Assembly: GCA_903888515.1 (NCBI GenBank)
Contig: CAISTY010000150.1
Span: 1-48,002 of the forward strand
Reading direction: 5' to 3'
Length of the DNA stretch: 48,002 bases
Origin: Akkermansiaceae bacterium
Lineage (GTDB): Bacteria > Verrucomicrobiota > Verrucomicrobiia > Verrucomicrobiales > Akkermansiaceae
The notes under the pieces were generated by a model. It was not told where the DNA came from. It worked only from the letters and a program-made list of their open reading frames with translations, and did no database searches. Positions 28,827 through 38,370 of this stretch are shown piece after piece; within the stretch, counting starts at the first letter, position 1; each line of letters opens with the position of its first letter. The position numbers and the translations under genes are program-made.

Positions 28827-29063
28827 GTGCAGGGTGAAATCGCCAGAAACATCCGCAAAAAAACCCGCCCATGCAACCCACAATTCAGCCAAGCAATTCA
28901 GCCGCCTGACCAATTATGGATGCGATCGCCGCAAAATTCACGGATTGCAGGGTAAATCCGGCACGCGGCTCACGTCGTTCTCGACGCGGGTGGCTTTTTC
29001 CTCTGTGATTTCCGCCGGGTACGCGAAAGCAAAGCCCCTTTCGCAACGTTTTCCTCACACGCA
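28827..29063. other. Divergent intergenic region
   Basis: This 237-bp gap separates the minus-strand oxidoreductase gene from the efflux operon. It must hold both promoters, but no convincing -35/-10 pair, operator or RNA gene was recognised. Confidence 0.4.
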
Positions 29064-30518
29064 ATGAAACGCACGCCCCGTTACCTCCTCATTGTTCTTG
29101 GCATTGCCGTTGTGGCCCTGGTCACCTGGCGCGTATTCCGCAAAAAAAATGTGGCCCTGCCGGATCTGCAGACAGTGGCGGTGACCCGGGGGGATGTGTT
29201 TGCCAGCATTACCGCCACCGGAACACTCCAACCCGAGGAAGTGGTGGATATCGGAGCCCAGGTGACCGGCCAGATTCTCTCATTTGGAAATGACACGGAT
29301 GGCAACATCGTGGATTACAGTTCGCAGGTGGAAGCAGGCGCGTTGCTGGCGAAAATCGATGACTCGCTTTACGCCATTAACAAAAAGCAGGCGGAGGCGC
29401 AACTCCAGCAGGCACAGTCATCGGTGCTCACCGCCGATGCCGGACTCTTGCAAAACAAGGCCAAACTCGCCCAGGCGCGGGCACAACTCAATCAGGCACA
29501 AAAGGACTGGGAACGCGCCGAAAAACTCGGTCCCTCGAATTCACTCTCGCGCTCGGCCTTCGACACCTATCAAAGCGCCCACGAGGCCGCCAAGGCCAAC
29601 GTCTCCGCCGCCGCAGCCGCCTGCGAGGTTGCCATCGCCCAAATCGCCACCAGCAAAGCCTCGGTCATGCAGGCCCAGGCCGCCATCCAACTGGCCGACC
29701 GCAACCTCGGCTATTGCACGATCTCATCGCCGGTCAAAGGTATCGTGATCGACCGCCGGGTGGACGTGGGACAAACGGTGGTGTCTAACATGAGTGCTTC
29801 CAGCCTTTTCCTGCTGGCCAAGGACTTGAAGAAAATGGAAGTCTGGGTCGCCGTCAACGAAGCGGATATCGGCAGCATCCACAAAGGCCAATCCATCACT
29901 TTCACCGTGGACACCTTTCCCGGCCAAACCTTCCAGGGCACCGTCAACAAGATCCGCCTCAACGCCACCATGTCACAAAACGTGGTGACCTATACCGCTG
30001 AAATTGTCACCGACAACACCGACGGCAAACTGCTGCCATATCTAACGGCAAACGTGAAGTTCGAGGTCGATCACAAAGAGGATGTGCTGACCGTGCCCAA
30101 CGCCGCCCTGCGCTGGCGTCCCTCGGACAACCAACTCGCCCCCGGCGCGGAAAACCCGTTCAGCTCCAAGTCCGGGAAAAAGGATACTTCCATGGATGCT
30201 TCTAAGGGCGGTTTCCGGGACGGTTCCAGAGGCGGTTCCAGAGGTGAGGCGAAATCCGGCGACAAGAAGAAAAGCCGCAGTGGTATATTGTGGGTGCGTG
30301 ACAGCAAGCAACCGAATCGCGTGCAGCCGCTCAAGGTGCATACCGGCATCAGTGACGGAGTGGTCACCGAAGTCATGCCGCTATCCGAAGACGTCGTGCT
30401 CGAAGGCGTGGAAGTGATTGTCGCCGAACAACGGGATCCGGACGCAGCGCAATCCACTGCAACCACCAACCCCTTCGCCCCGAAATTCCCACCCCGCCGC
30501 GGTGGACCGAGACCATGA
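29064..30518 (+). CDS. MacA-type periplasmic adaptor (HlyD family)
   Basis: The protein has 484 residues with one N-terminal membrane anchor (LLIVLGIAVVALVTWRVF). A lipoyl/barrel-sandwich half (GDVFASITATGTLQPEEVVD) is followed by a long Ala/Gln-rich alpha-hairpin (residues about 110-210), the second lipoyl half (YCTISSPVKGIVIDRRVDVG) and beta-barrel/membrane-proximal domains. A hydrophilic Ser/Gly/Lys-rich insertion (KGGFRDGSRGGSRGEAKSGD) interrupts the membrane-proximal domain near residue 390, unusual for MacA. It links an inner-membrane ABC transporter to a TolC-type channel and heads a four-gene operon. Confidence 0.92.
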   Translation: MKRTPRYLLIVLGIAVVALVTWRVFRKKNVALPDLQTVAVTRGDVFASITATGTLQPEEVVDIGAQVTGQILSFGNDTDGNIVDYSSQVEAGALLAKIDDSLYAINKKQAEAQLQQAQSSVLTADAGLLQNKAKLAQARAQLNQAQKDWERAEKLGPSNSLSRSAFDTYQSAHEAAKANVSAAAAACEVAIAQIATSKASVMQAQAAIQLADRNLGYCTISSPVKGIVIDRRVDVGQTVVSNMSASSLFLLAKDLKKMEVWVAVNEADIGSIHKGQSITFTVDTFPGQTFQGTVNKIRLNATMSQNVVTYTAEIVTDNTDGKLLPYLTANVKFEVDHKEDVLTVPNAALRWRPSDNQLAPGAENPFSSKSGKKDTSMDASKGGFRDGSRGGSRGEAKSGDKKKSRSGILWVRDSKQPNRVQPLKVHTGISDGVVTEVMPLSEDVVLEGVEVIVAEQRDPDAAQSTATTNPFAPKFPPRRGGPRP

Positions 30519-30546
30519 GCGGCCCCACCCGATTGCGCGTGATCCC

Positions 30547-31251
30547 ATGAATCTCATCGAGCTGCGAGACATCCGCAAAACCTTCTATCTTGGCGAGGTC
30601 GTGCTACCCGTGCTCAAGGGCATCACACTCAACATCGCCAAGGGCGAAAGAGTCGCGCTCACCGGCGTGTCCGGTTCCGGCAAAAGCACCCTGATGAATA
30701 CCTTGGGCTGTCTCGACCGTCCTACCGCCGGGGAATACTTGTTAGACGGTGAGGACGTCACCCGCCTCTCTAACAACGCCCGCGCGATGATGCGCAACCA
30801 GAAGATGGGATTTGTCTTCCAGAACTTCAATTTGCTGGCACGCACCACGGCACTGGCACAAGTCATGTTGCCCTTGCTTTACGGCAGGCAACACATCTCG
30901 CTCAAGGAAGCAAAGCAGCGCGCCACGACCATGTTGGACCGGCTGGGATTGGCCGACCGGATGGACCACCATCCGTCCCAGTTATCCGGCGGCCAGCAAC
31001 AGCGCGTGGCACTTGCCCGTGCCTTGATCAACAATCCCCCTCTCCTGCTCGCCGACGAGCCGACCGGCAATCTTGATTCCAATACCACCCGCGAAGTGCT
31101 GGCACTCTTCAAACAACTCAACGATCAGGATGGCATCACCATTCTGATCGTCACCCACGACCCGCATGTGGCGGCCGTCTGCAAGCGTGTCATCCGCATG
31201 GCCGACGGCTTGATCGAGACGGATGAAATCCAAACGGAAGGCCTCACATGA
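30547..31251 (+). CDS. MacB/LolD-type ABC transporter ATPase
   Basis: The protein has 234 residues. Walker A is GVSGSGKST, the Q-loop lies in [10 protein letters not shown], the signature is [15 protein letters not shown], Walker B is [13 protein letters not shown] and the switch His is in VTHDPHVA. It belongs to the LolD/MacB/FtsE-like group, which powers mechanotransmission rather than classical transport. ATG 30547 starts at the conserved [13 protein letters not shown]; the frame upstream overlaps macA. Unlike E. coli MacB, ATPase and permease are separate genes, with a four-base overlap between them. Confidence 0.95.
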   Translation: MNLIELRDIRKTFYLGEVVLPVLKGITLNIAKGERVALTGVSGSGKSTLMNTLGCLDRPTAGEYLLDGEDVTRLSNNARAMMRNQKMGFVFQNFNLLARTTALAQVMLPLLYGRQHISLKEAKQRATTMLDRLGLADRMDHHPSQLSGGQQQRVALARALINNPPLLLADEPTGNLDSNTTREVLALFKQLNDQDGITILIVTHDPHVAAVCKRVIRMADGLIETDEIQTEGLT

Positions 31252-32618
31252 AAGTGCTGCGGATATTGCTGGCCTCGCTGACCGCACTGCGGCGCAATGT
31301 GATGCGTTCGGCGCTGACCACGCTTGGCATCGTGATCGGCGTGGGTGCGGTGATTGCGATGATGGAAATAGGCAACGGCTCCTCGGCGGAAATCCAGAAG
31401 AGCATCTCCAGCATGGGAGCCAACACGCTGATGATCTTCCCCGGCGCGGCGGCCAGCGCCGGAGTCTCGTTCGGTGCCGGCAGCACCATGTCACTGACCC
31501 CGGGTGACAGCGACGCGATCCTCAACGAGTGCCCGTCGGTCCGGGCCAGCGCCCCAGTGGTGCGCGCCCGCAGCGCACCGGTCATCTTCAGCAATAAAAA
31601 CTGGGTGCCCAACGAAATCATCGGTACCACTTCGGACTATCTCGCGATCCGGGCGTGGACGGTCGGCGAGGGCGCGGAGTTCGAGGATAGCGACGTGCGC
31701 AAAGCCTCACGCGTCTGCCTGATCGGCCAATCGATCGTGCGCGAGTTGTTCCCGGGGCAGTCGGCCGTGGGGCAGGAGGTGCGCTTGCAAAACGTCTCTC
31801 TCCGGGTAGTCGGGGTGCTCGCAAAAAAGGGTGCCAGCATGATGGGCCGCGATCAGGATGACACCTTGATCGCGCCATGGACCACGATCAAATTCCGCGT
31901 TTCAGGCGCGACCACCGCGAACGTGGCGGCCACCGCACCGGCTGCGGGCACCAGCACCGCCACCCCGCGCGGACAACTATATCCCGGCTCGGCCCGGGGG
32001 CTCTATCCGTCCCGCTCGGCCGTCCAAACCAAGAACAGTCCGATGCCGGTGCGCATGATCACGGTGGATCAAATCGTCGTTTCCGCCATCAGTGCCGCGG
32101 AGACCAAGGATGCCACCGATGAGATCACCAGCCTGCTGCGCGAACGCCACCATATTGCCGCAGGTGATGTGGAGGATTTCAATATCCGTGACATGGCGGA
32201 AATCTCCAAAGTCCTGTCATCCACCACCGAGATGATGACCAAACTCCTGCTCGTGGTCGCCATGATCTCGCTGATTGTCGGGGGTGTCGGCATCATGAAC
32301 ATCATGCTGGTCTCGGTGACCGAACGCACCAAGGAAATCGGCCTGCGCATGGCGGTTGGCGCGCGCGCTGCGGATATCCTGCGACAATTCCTCACCGAGT
32401 CCGTCATGTTGTGCCTGGCAGGCGGGGCGATGGGCATCGGTCTCGGGCGCGGCACGTCGTATCTCGTGACCAAGATCCTGCACTGGCCGACGCTGCCGTC
32501 CCTTGGCGCGATCATCGCATCGGTGGTGGTATCCGCGTCCGTGGGCATCATTTTCGGTTATTACCCCGCTTGGAAAGCCTCGCGTCTCGATCCGATCGAA
32601 GCGCTCCGGTATGAATGA
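31248..32618 (+). CDS. MacB-type FtsX-family permease
   Basis: The protein has 456 residues. The topology is one N-terminal helix (RSALTTLGIVIGVGAVIAM), a large periplasmic MacB_PCD domain, and three C-terminal helices including LIVGGVGIMNIMLVSVTERT. The motif KEIGLRMAVGARAADILRQF is the FtsX-family coupling region, and the ending YPAWKASRLDPIEALRYE is the classical MacB C-terminus. Substrates may be lipopeptides, macrolides or secreted peptides. It is coupled by ATGA overlap to the ATPase before it and, if ATG 32615 is used, to the channel gene after it. Confidence 0.95.
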   Translation: MKVLRILLASLTALRRNVMRSALTTLGIVIGVGAVIAMMEIGNGSSAEIQKSISSMGANTLMIFPGAAASAGVSFGAGSTMSLTPGDSDAILNECPSVRASAPVVRARSAPVIFSNKNWVPNEIIGTTSDYLAIRAWTVGEGAEFEDSDVRKASRVCLIGQSIVRELFPGQSAVGQEVRLQNVSLRVVGVLAKKGASMMGRDQDDTLIAPWTTIKFRVSGATTANVAATAPAAGTSTATPRGQLYPGSARGLYPSRSAVQTKNSPMPVRMITVDQIVVSAISAAETKDATDEITSLLRERHHIAAGDVEDFNIRDMAEISKVLSSTTEMMTKLLLVVAMISLIVGGVGIMNIMLVSVTERTKEIGLRMAVGARAADILRQFLTESVMLCLAGGAMGIGLGRGTSYLVTKILHWPTLPSLGAIIASVVVSASVGIIFGYYPAWKASRLDPIEALRYE

Positions 32619-32653
32619 GTATCCGACCGCATTCCCTATCTTTGCCTAACTTT

Positions 32654-34042
32654 ATGAGATCTTCGAAATCCACTCTCGCGCTGCTCGGACTGTTTATTTC
32701 CGGGTGTGCTGTGGGGCCCGAGTTCCAACGTCCTGATAGCGGGCTGCCCGCCAATTGGAGTTTCAGCAAACGCAAGGCGGTGCCCGCCGCCAACTCCGCC
32801 GATTTGGTCCGCTGGTGGCGGAGGTTCCATGATTCCGCACTCACAGCCCTCGTCGAACAATCGGTCGATTCCAACCTTGATGTGCAACAAGCCGCCGCCC
32901 GCCTCAGGCAGGCGCGCGCACAACGACAGGCGGCCGCATCCTCGTTCTGGCCGTTTATCGATTCCTCGGGCAGCGTGCGCGAATCCGATGCCAGTGGTTC
33001 CGGACCGTTATCGGGGAACTCGCGAAGTTATCACGCCGCACTGAGCGCCGCATGGGAACTCGATCTTTTCGGCGGCAACCGCCGCAACGTCGAATCCGCG
33101 GACGCCCGGCTCGCCGCCGCCGCCGCCAACCTGGATGGCATGCGCTTGGTCATGGCGGCCGAAGTCGCTCTAACATATTGCCAACTCCGTTCGATCCAAG
33201 ACCAGAACGCCGTCGCTCGCCGCAACCTGATCACTCAAGAAAGCAGTGCGGAGATCACCCATGAACGCCGCGACGCGGGATTCGCCAGCGACCTCGATGT
33301 GGCCAACGCCGACGCGCTTGTGGCCAATACCAAGGCGCAAATCCCGCGCTTGGAAACCGCCGCCCGCCAATCCGTCAACGCCATCGCGGTGCTGTTAGGC
33401 CGCCCGCCAGGCCAAACGCCGGCCATGCTGTCCGAGGCGCGTCCGGTGCCCACCACATCCTCGGCAATACCCACCGGCATCCCGTCCGACCTGCTGCGCC
33501 GGCGGCCGGATATCCGCAGCGCCGAGGCCAACGCGCATGCCGCCACCGCCAGGATCGGCGTGGCCGTGGCCGACCTGTTTCCCAAGTTTGCCATCACCGG
33601 ATCGCTCAACCAACAAAGCGCCAAGCTCTCCGACTGGCTTTCCCCAGCGGCCCGCGTGACGTCCTACGGCCCGTCGTTCAACTGGGCCTTGTTCCAAGGT
33701 GGTGCCCTGCAGGCGAACATCCGCATGCAGCAGGCGCTGCGCGACGAGGCGGTTCTCGCATATCGCAAGACCGTGCTGGTGGCCCTGCAGGAAGTCGAGG
33801 ACGCGATGATCGCCAGTTCCAACGAACGCAAGCGCCGCGTTTCTCTAACCGAGGCGGTCAGCGCCAACCGCATTGCCGTGGAACTCTCGGTCAAGCTCTA
33901 CACCGCCGGTCAAACCGATTTCATCAACGTCCTCAACGCCCAGCGCTCGCTGTTGCAGTCGGAAAGCGAGTTCACCCTGAGCAACCTCGCGCTGGCCACC
34001 GATATGATTGCGCTTTACAAAGCACTCGGCGGCGGCTGGTAA
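32654..34042 (+). CDS. NodT/OprM-family outer-membrane efflux lipoprotein
   Basis: Starting at ATG 32654 gives MRSSKSTLALLGLFISGC, a lipoprotein signal with a good lipobox (FISGC), followed by AVGPEFQRPDSGLPANW, the typical NodT N-terminus. ATG 32615 (13 residues longer, four-base overlap with the permease) is the alternative. Two OEP repeats with long helices follow (LDVQQAAARLRQARAQRQAA, and the ending AGQTDFINVLNAQRSLLQSE). It forms the trimeric channel that completes the MacAB-type exporter. Confidence 0.93.
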   Translation: MRSSKSTLALLGLFISGCAVGPEFQRPDSGLPANWSFSKRKAVPAANSADLVRWWRRFHDSALTALVEQSVDSNLDVQQAAARLRQARAQRQAAASSFWPFIDSSGSVRESDASGSGPLSGNSRSYHAALSAAWELDLFGGNRRNVESADARLAAAAANLDGMRLVMAAEVALTYCQLRSIQDQNAVARRNLITQESSAEITHERRDAGFASDLDVANADALVANTKAQIPRLETAARQSVNAIAVLLGRPPGQTPAMLSEARPVPTTSSAIPTGIPSDLLRRRPDIRSAEANAHAATARIGVAVADLFPKFAITGSLNQQSAKLSDWLSPAARVTSYGPSFNWALFQGGALQANIRMQQALRDEAVLAYRKTVLVALQEVEDAMIASSNERKRRVSLTEAVSANRIAVELSVKLYTAGQTDFINVLNAQRSLLQSESEFTLSNLALATDMIALYKALGGGW

Positions 34043-34052
34043 TTCCTCACCC

Positions 34053-36467
34053 ATGCACATGCATCCCAACCCAATTGCAACCCAGTGTTTGGCGCCCCGG
34101 CGTTCTAACGGTTCGAAATCTCTTTCCCGGCATTGGATCCAGCCTGCCGGCGGTCCCGGTTGGGGGGGGCTGTGGCTCTGCGCTATCTGGGTCATGGCGG
34201 GGGTGTGCGGGTTGCGTGCCGCTGCGTCCGACAGCGAGGCCTCGCAAAAGGCCCTCACGCATGCGAAATCCGGAGCGTTGGGATTCAACACGCTGGCGAT
34301 GGTCCAGCGCAAACCGTTGAATCCGACCCACGTTTATACCTATCATGTCGAGGGCTTGGAAAAAGGCGGCGGACTTTACACGCTGTCGCTCAAAGATGAT
34401 AAAGTCACACGCATGGTCGATGCTTCCGACGGGGTGATTCTCGACTGTCAGGTTTCCTACGACGGCAAGCAGGTGCTCTTCAGTTGGAAGCGTACGATGC
34501 AGGAGCCGTTCAAAATCTGGCGCATCGGTGCCGACGGCAGCGGCCTGACCTGCGTGATCGATCACGAATCCAATAACATGAACGCCTGCTGGTTGCCCGA
34601 CGGCGGAATCGCGTTCCTGTCGGATCGCAAACCCGCTTTCGCCTACTGCTGGACGAGCACCTCGCCGGTCCTGTTCCGTTCCGATGGCAACGGCCAAAAC
34701 GTGATCAAACTGTCGGCGAACTATCTGACAGATTTCACCCCGTCGATCATGGAGGACGGACGCATCCTCTACAGCCGGTGGGAGTATGTGGACCGGCCGG
34801 CGATTCCGATCCAGTCACTGTGGGCGGTCAATCCCGACGGCACAGGGTTGGCCGGGGTGTTCGGCAACCGCGTGCTCAGTCCGGCCACCTTCATGGAGGC
34901 GCGGGACATTCCGGGAATGCCTGGCAAGATTCTGTGCATGATGACCAGTCACAACGGCCCGTGTCGCGGCGCAATCGGCCTGCTGGATCTGGATAAAGGC
35001 GGCAACGCGCAGGAGGCAATCCGCAATCTAACACCCGAAATCAAAGTTGGCCCGGTGGACAATGCGGGCGCGGGCAACGGCCTGCGCGGGCCGTATGAGA
35101 GCCCGGTGCCGCTCGACGCGCGTTTCTATCTGGTGTCGCAGGCCGGGCGGATATTGTTGCGCGACTATGACGGCGCGGTAAACGCCACGCTGTGCGAGCC
35201 GGACAAAGGACTGGGGTTTTACTCGGCGCAACCGCTGCGCAGCCGGCCGATGCCCCGTTCACCGCATCCGACGCGCGTGGTTTCCGAGGCCGGGCCGTGG
35301 GCCACCTTGATCATGCACGATGTTAGAATCGGCCTGGGCAACGCGGTGAAGCCGGGCGAGATCAAACGCATCGCCGTGGTGCAGGAGATGGAAAAGGACA
35401 TGCGTGCCGAGACCGACAAGCGCCAGTTCGGTTTCCAGTTTCCGGTGGTCTCCTGCGGCGCGACTTACGCACCCAAGCGGGTTTGGGGTTTCGCCAATGT
35501 CGAGGCGGACGGGTCGGCGCACTTCAAGGTGCCATCCGGGGTGCCGCTCTATTTCCTGCCGTTGGATTCCGAAGGCCGTGCCGTGCAACGGATGCGCTCC
35601 TTCACGCACTTGATGCCGGGTGAGTGCCAGAGTTGCATCGGCTGCCACGCGGACCGCAACTACGAGTCGCCCGCAGGCATGAAGGCCGGCCGTTCCATCG
35701 CGGCCACCCGTCCGGCGCAGGTGTTGACCGAGCCGGAGTGGGGCCGCCGTCACGGCTTCAGTTTCGCGCAGGTGGTGCAGCCGGTGTTGGATAAACGCTG
35801 CGTGCGCTGCCACGACGACAAGACGGCACTCGACCTGAGTGGCGACCGCACTGACTATTTCAACGTGGCCTACGAGAATCTCGCTCGCCGCGGCACCCAG
35901 GCGGAACACGGCAACGATGCGCGGGGCGGCATGGCCGGGTTCGGCAAGAATCCCTACACGTCATGGATCCCGACCTATAACGGTTGCGAGTCTAACATCC
36001 TGCAGATCGAACCAAAGACCTGGGGATCACCAGCCAGCCGTCTGGCAGAAGTCGTGACCTCAGGCCACCCGGATGAAAAGGGCAATAAACGAACCGCCCT
36101 GACTGCCGGCGAGAAGCTCAGAATCCTGATGTGGATCGATCTCAACGTGCCCTTCTATGGCACATCGCAGTCGCGCCAACCCGAACTGCGCGGCTGCCGG
36201 CGCATCCTGCCCAAGGACTTGGACAAGGTGCTCGATGAAATCGCCGCGCGACGCAAAATCACCCTGCCCAGAACATTCTTTGTGCGGCTGGACCATCCCG
36301 AAAAAAATCCGTTCCTAGCGGTGCCGCTGACCAAGGGCGAATTCGCATCCGCCAACGATCCGGATTACCAAAAAATCCTGGCCTGTTTCGCGGGCGTGCA
36401 GGAGGCGCTCGCACAACGCAATGATGTGGACTTCAGGACGGTCATCCAGACCAGTTCTAACAAGTGA
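34053..36467 (+). CDS. HzsA-like beta-propeller/dihaem cytochrome protein
   Basis: The predicted protein has 804 residues. A hydrophobic stretch near residues 40-55 (LWLCAIWVMAGVCGL) is the likely signal. A beta-propeller-like half follows (RIGADGSGLTCVIDHESN, WLPDGGIAFLSDRK, WAVNPDGTGLAGVF). After that come two c-type haem sites, CIGCH at about residue 530 and CVRCH at about residue 583. The layout matches the family named after the hydrazine synthase alpha subunit, which is widespread in Planctomycetota and Verrucomicrobiota that are not anammox; the real activity of those members is unknown. It begins 10 bp after the efflux channel gene, so it may be cotranscribed with the exporter. Confidence 0.75.
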   Translation: MHMHPNPIATQCLAPRRSNGSKSLSRHWIQPAGGPGWGGLWLCAIWVMAGVCGLRAAASDSEASQKALTHAKSGALGFNTLAMVQRKPLNPTHVYTYHVEGLEKGGGLYTLSLKDDKVTRMVDASDGVILDCQVSYDGKQVLFSWKRTMQEPFKIWRIGADGSGLTCVIDHESNNMNACWLPDGGIAFLSDRKPAFAYCWTSTSPVLFRSDGNGQNVIKLSANYLTDFTPSIMEDGRILYSRWEYVDRPAIPIQSLWAVNPDGTGLAGVFGNRVLSPATFMEARDIPGMPGKILCMMTSHNGPCRGAIGLLDLDKGGNAQEAIRNLTPEIKVGPVDNAGAGNGLRGPYESPVPLDARFYLVSQAGRILLRDYDGAVNATLCEPDKGLGFYSAQPLRSRPMPRSPHPTRVVSEAGPWATLIMHDVRIGLGNAVKPGEIKRIAVVQEMEKDMRAETDKRQFGFQFPVVSCGATYAPKRVWGFANVEADGSAHFKVPSGVPLYFLPLDSEGRAVQRMRSFTHLMPGECQSCIGCHADRNYESPAGMKAGRSIAATRPAQVLTEPEWGRRHGFSFAQVVQPVLDKRCVRCHDDKTALDLSGDRTDYFNVAYENLARRGTQAEHGNDARGGMAGFGKNPYTSWIPTYNGCESNILQIEPKTWGSPASRLAEVVTSGHPDEKGNKRTALTAGEKLRILMWIDLNVPFYGTSQSRQPELRGCRRILPKDLDKVLDEIAARRKITLPRTFFVRLDHPEKNPFLAVPLTKGEFASANDPDYQKILACFAGVQEALAQRNDVDFRTVIQTSSNK

Positions 36468-36480
36468 TGTCGGACCCGGG

Positions 36481-36554
36481 ATTGCTAGGAAATTGCTTTT
36501 GAGGTGAAGGCCGTTGGAAGAGCCGGTGGCCGGACCGGTAGGCGGGGAAATGGG
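36481..36554. repeat. Interspersed element A, copy 1
   Basis: This unit of about 74 bp begins TGCTAGGAAATTGCTTT and ends GGCGGGGAAATGGGGGTTG, with an internal CCGGTGGCCGGACCGG palindrome. It abuts the truncated 5' end of the hrpB relic. Other copies are at 38296, 40135 (weak), 42003, 43956 and 46849. Confidence 0.8.
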
Positions 36555-37299
36555 GGTTGAACTTCGACCCGCAACGCTGCGGCCAACTCGGCATTTTCGG
36601 CTGCGGCGCCCGCGAAACCGCCCAGGGATTTGACCGTCTGTGCGCGCTGGCCGCCCGCTTCGGCTGGGACTGGCAACCAAGGAAAGCGACCACGGCGTGA
36701 ACCTCGACCAGGCCGCAGGAATCTTCGCCGCCCGCGTCCTGTCAGGCGAACTGGTCCTCAAGAACTGGGATCACACCGTGGACCAATGGACGGCCCGCCT
36801 GATGTTGTTAGGAAAGGCGATGCCCGAACTCGAAATGCCGGGATGCACCGATGCCGACCGCTCCGACGCCATCGCCCAGATCTGCCACGGCGCGGTGAGT
36901 TACAAGGAAATCAAGGAGGCCAATGTCTGGCGCGTGCTGCGCGATTGGCTCAGTCCCGCCCAGCGTGCCGCGCTCGACGCCTGTTGCCCGGAACGCATCG
37001 ACTTATCTAACGGACAATCCGCGAAGATCTCCTACGATCCCGGCAAGGACCCGTTCATTTCCCTGCGCGTCTCGCATCTGTTCGGCGTCTGGGAAACCCC
37101 GGCCATCGTCAACGGCCGCGTCCCGCTGCTCGTCCACATCCTCACCCCCGGCCAGAAACCCTGGCAAATGACCAAGGACCTCAAGGGCTTCTGGGCATCC
37201 GGCTATGCCCAAATGAAAAAGGAAGTCGCCGGCCGCTACCCCAGACACCTGTGGCCCGACAACCCGCGCGAATGGGTGCCGCCGCCCGGGAGGATCTAA
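36554..37299 (+). pseudogene. hrpB: 3' fragment of hrpB (ATP-dependent helicase)
   Basis: Immediately after repeat element A the frame reads NFDPQRCGQLGIFGCGARE and ALAARFGWDWQPRK, then meets TGA; homology continues in another frame as GVNLDQAAGIFAARVLSGEL to the end. The C-terminal PLLVHILTPGQKPWQMTKDL and GFWASGYAQMKKEVAGRYPR are the HrpB C-terminal domain signature. Both DEAH helicase domains are absent and there is a frameshift near 36690-36700, so the gene is dead. The break coincides with the repeat, which suggests a repeat-associated deletion or insertion. Confidence 0.85.
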
Positions 37300-37390
37300 C
37301 ATACACCCCGGCACCCGCCCGTGAAACAGGTCGTTTGCAACGTCCTCAGTCTGGAACATCCTGAAGCACAGGGAAAATGGCTGATAAAGA

Positions 37391-38254
37391 TCAGGGTGTC
37401 TCAGGCCGTGACCGGCGGCGCGTGGTGGCAACCCCCAGGGCCAGGATGCAGCAAAGCAACAGTTCCGATGAGGGTTCCGGGATGACCATCAGCGCCTGCC
37501 CCTGGCTGGCGAGCACACCGTTGATGTCGGGGATGTAGGCCGGCACCGCGCTATCAACAAACAGTTCGCCCTCGTTCGTGCGGGGAAATTCGTCCGAGAT
37601 CGCCCAGTGAATCCCAATCAATGCCAATTGGCCGCTGACCACGTTGAAGGTCGGCCCGCCGGAATCGCCGCCTTGAAGGAACGTTTCGTCGCCGCCCACC
37701 GAGGGCGTGTCGAGGTTGTTGTAGTCGGCATACCAAACGAGCCCGGTCGATGCTCCGACGGTCTCAAGACCGATGCCTTCGGTGACATTGAGCCCGACGC
37801 GATGGTTGACCCCATAATTGTACTGGACCAAACCGAGGTAGGCGGACGGATCCGTTAGATCGAGGACCGGGTAACGCTCAAGGCTCGCATCCACGGCCGT
37901 GCCAAACCAACCCACCCACAAATCGGTACCGCCGATCTGCTGGCCGCCCGTCACCGGGTAGGTGTGACTCGGATCCGTGAGGCTGTTGGTCTCCCAGAAG
38001 GTGACGTTGCTGCCCACTGCGGGATGGAAATGCGTCGCGGAAATGAAGTAGCTGTCCGAGACCAGCGTCGCCCACGTGCCGGATGTTGCCCGGCCCACCC
38101 CGGACCAGTCATAGGGATCGCCGATGAAATCCTTGTTCGCGCCGGTGTAAAAACGGTCGTGGCGCGGCGCCTCGAAATCGCGGATCACCATCGTCGCCGC
38201 CGCAGTGGCGATCAATGGGAGAAACAAACAGCAGGCCTGGAGCAATCGTTTCAT
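37391..38254 (-). CDS. Trypsin-like serine protease with PEP-CTERM anchor
   Basis: The predicted protein has 287 residues. MKRLLQACCLFLPLIATAAA is a signal peptide. The protease core has SATHFHP, a likely catalytic His, and GGDSGGPTFNV with the nucleophilic Ser; the Asp is probably in the YPVLDLTDPS region but cannot be assigned securely. The C-terminus VIPEPSSELLLCCILALG followed by ATTRRRSRPETP is a PEP-CTERM sorting signal, recognised by an exosortase that is not in the window. It should be exported, cut and displayed on the surface or released. It is the first minus-strand gene of the repeat-delimited accessory zone. Confidence 0.88.
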   Translation of the reverse strand: MKRLLQACCLFLPLIATAAATMVIRDFEAPRHDRFYTGANKDFIGDPYDWSGVGRATSGTWATLVSDSYFISATHFHPAVGSNVTFWETNSLTDPSHTYPVTGGQQIGGTDLWVGWFGTAVDASLERYPVLDLTDPSAYLGLVQYNYGVNHRVGLNVTEGIGLETVGASTGLVWYADYNNLDTPSVGGDETFLQGGDSGGPTFNVVSGQLALIGIHWAISDEFPRTNEGELFVDSAVPAYIPDINGVLASQGQALMVIPEPSSELLLCCILALGVATTRRRSRPETP

Positions 38255-38295
38255 CAACCGCAAGTTAAGGATAATAGGCCCAAACCTGCAAATTA

Positions 38296-38321
38296 ATTGC
38301 TAGGAAATTGCTTTTGAGGTG
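38296..38321. repeat. Interspersed element A, partial copy
   Basis: Only the first part, TGCTAGGAAATTGCTTTTGA, is present, identical to the beginning of copy 1; the GC-rich half is missing. It lies 50 bp downstream of the sugar-isomerase-like gene. Confidence 0.7.
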
Positions 38322-38370
38322 CGCATGAGGGGCTAAAGAGGGATTCGGAGACCGGGAGAAAAGGGGTTGA

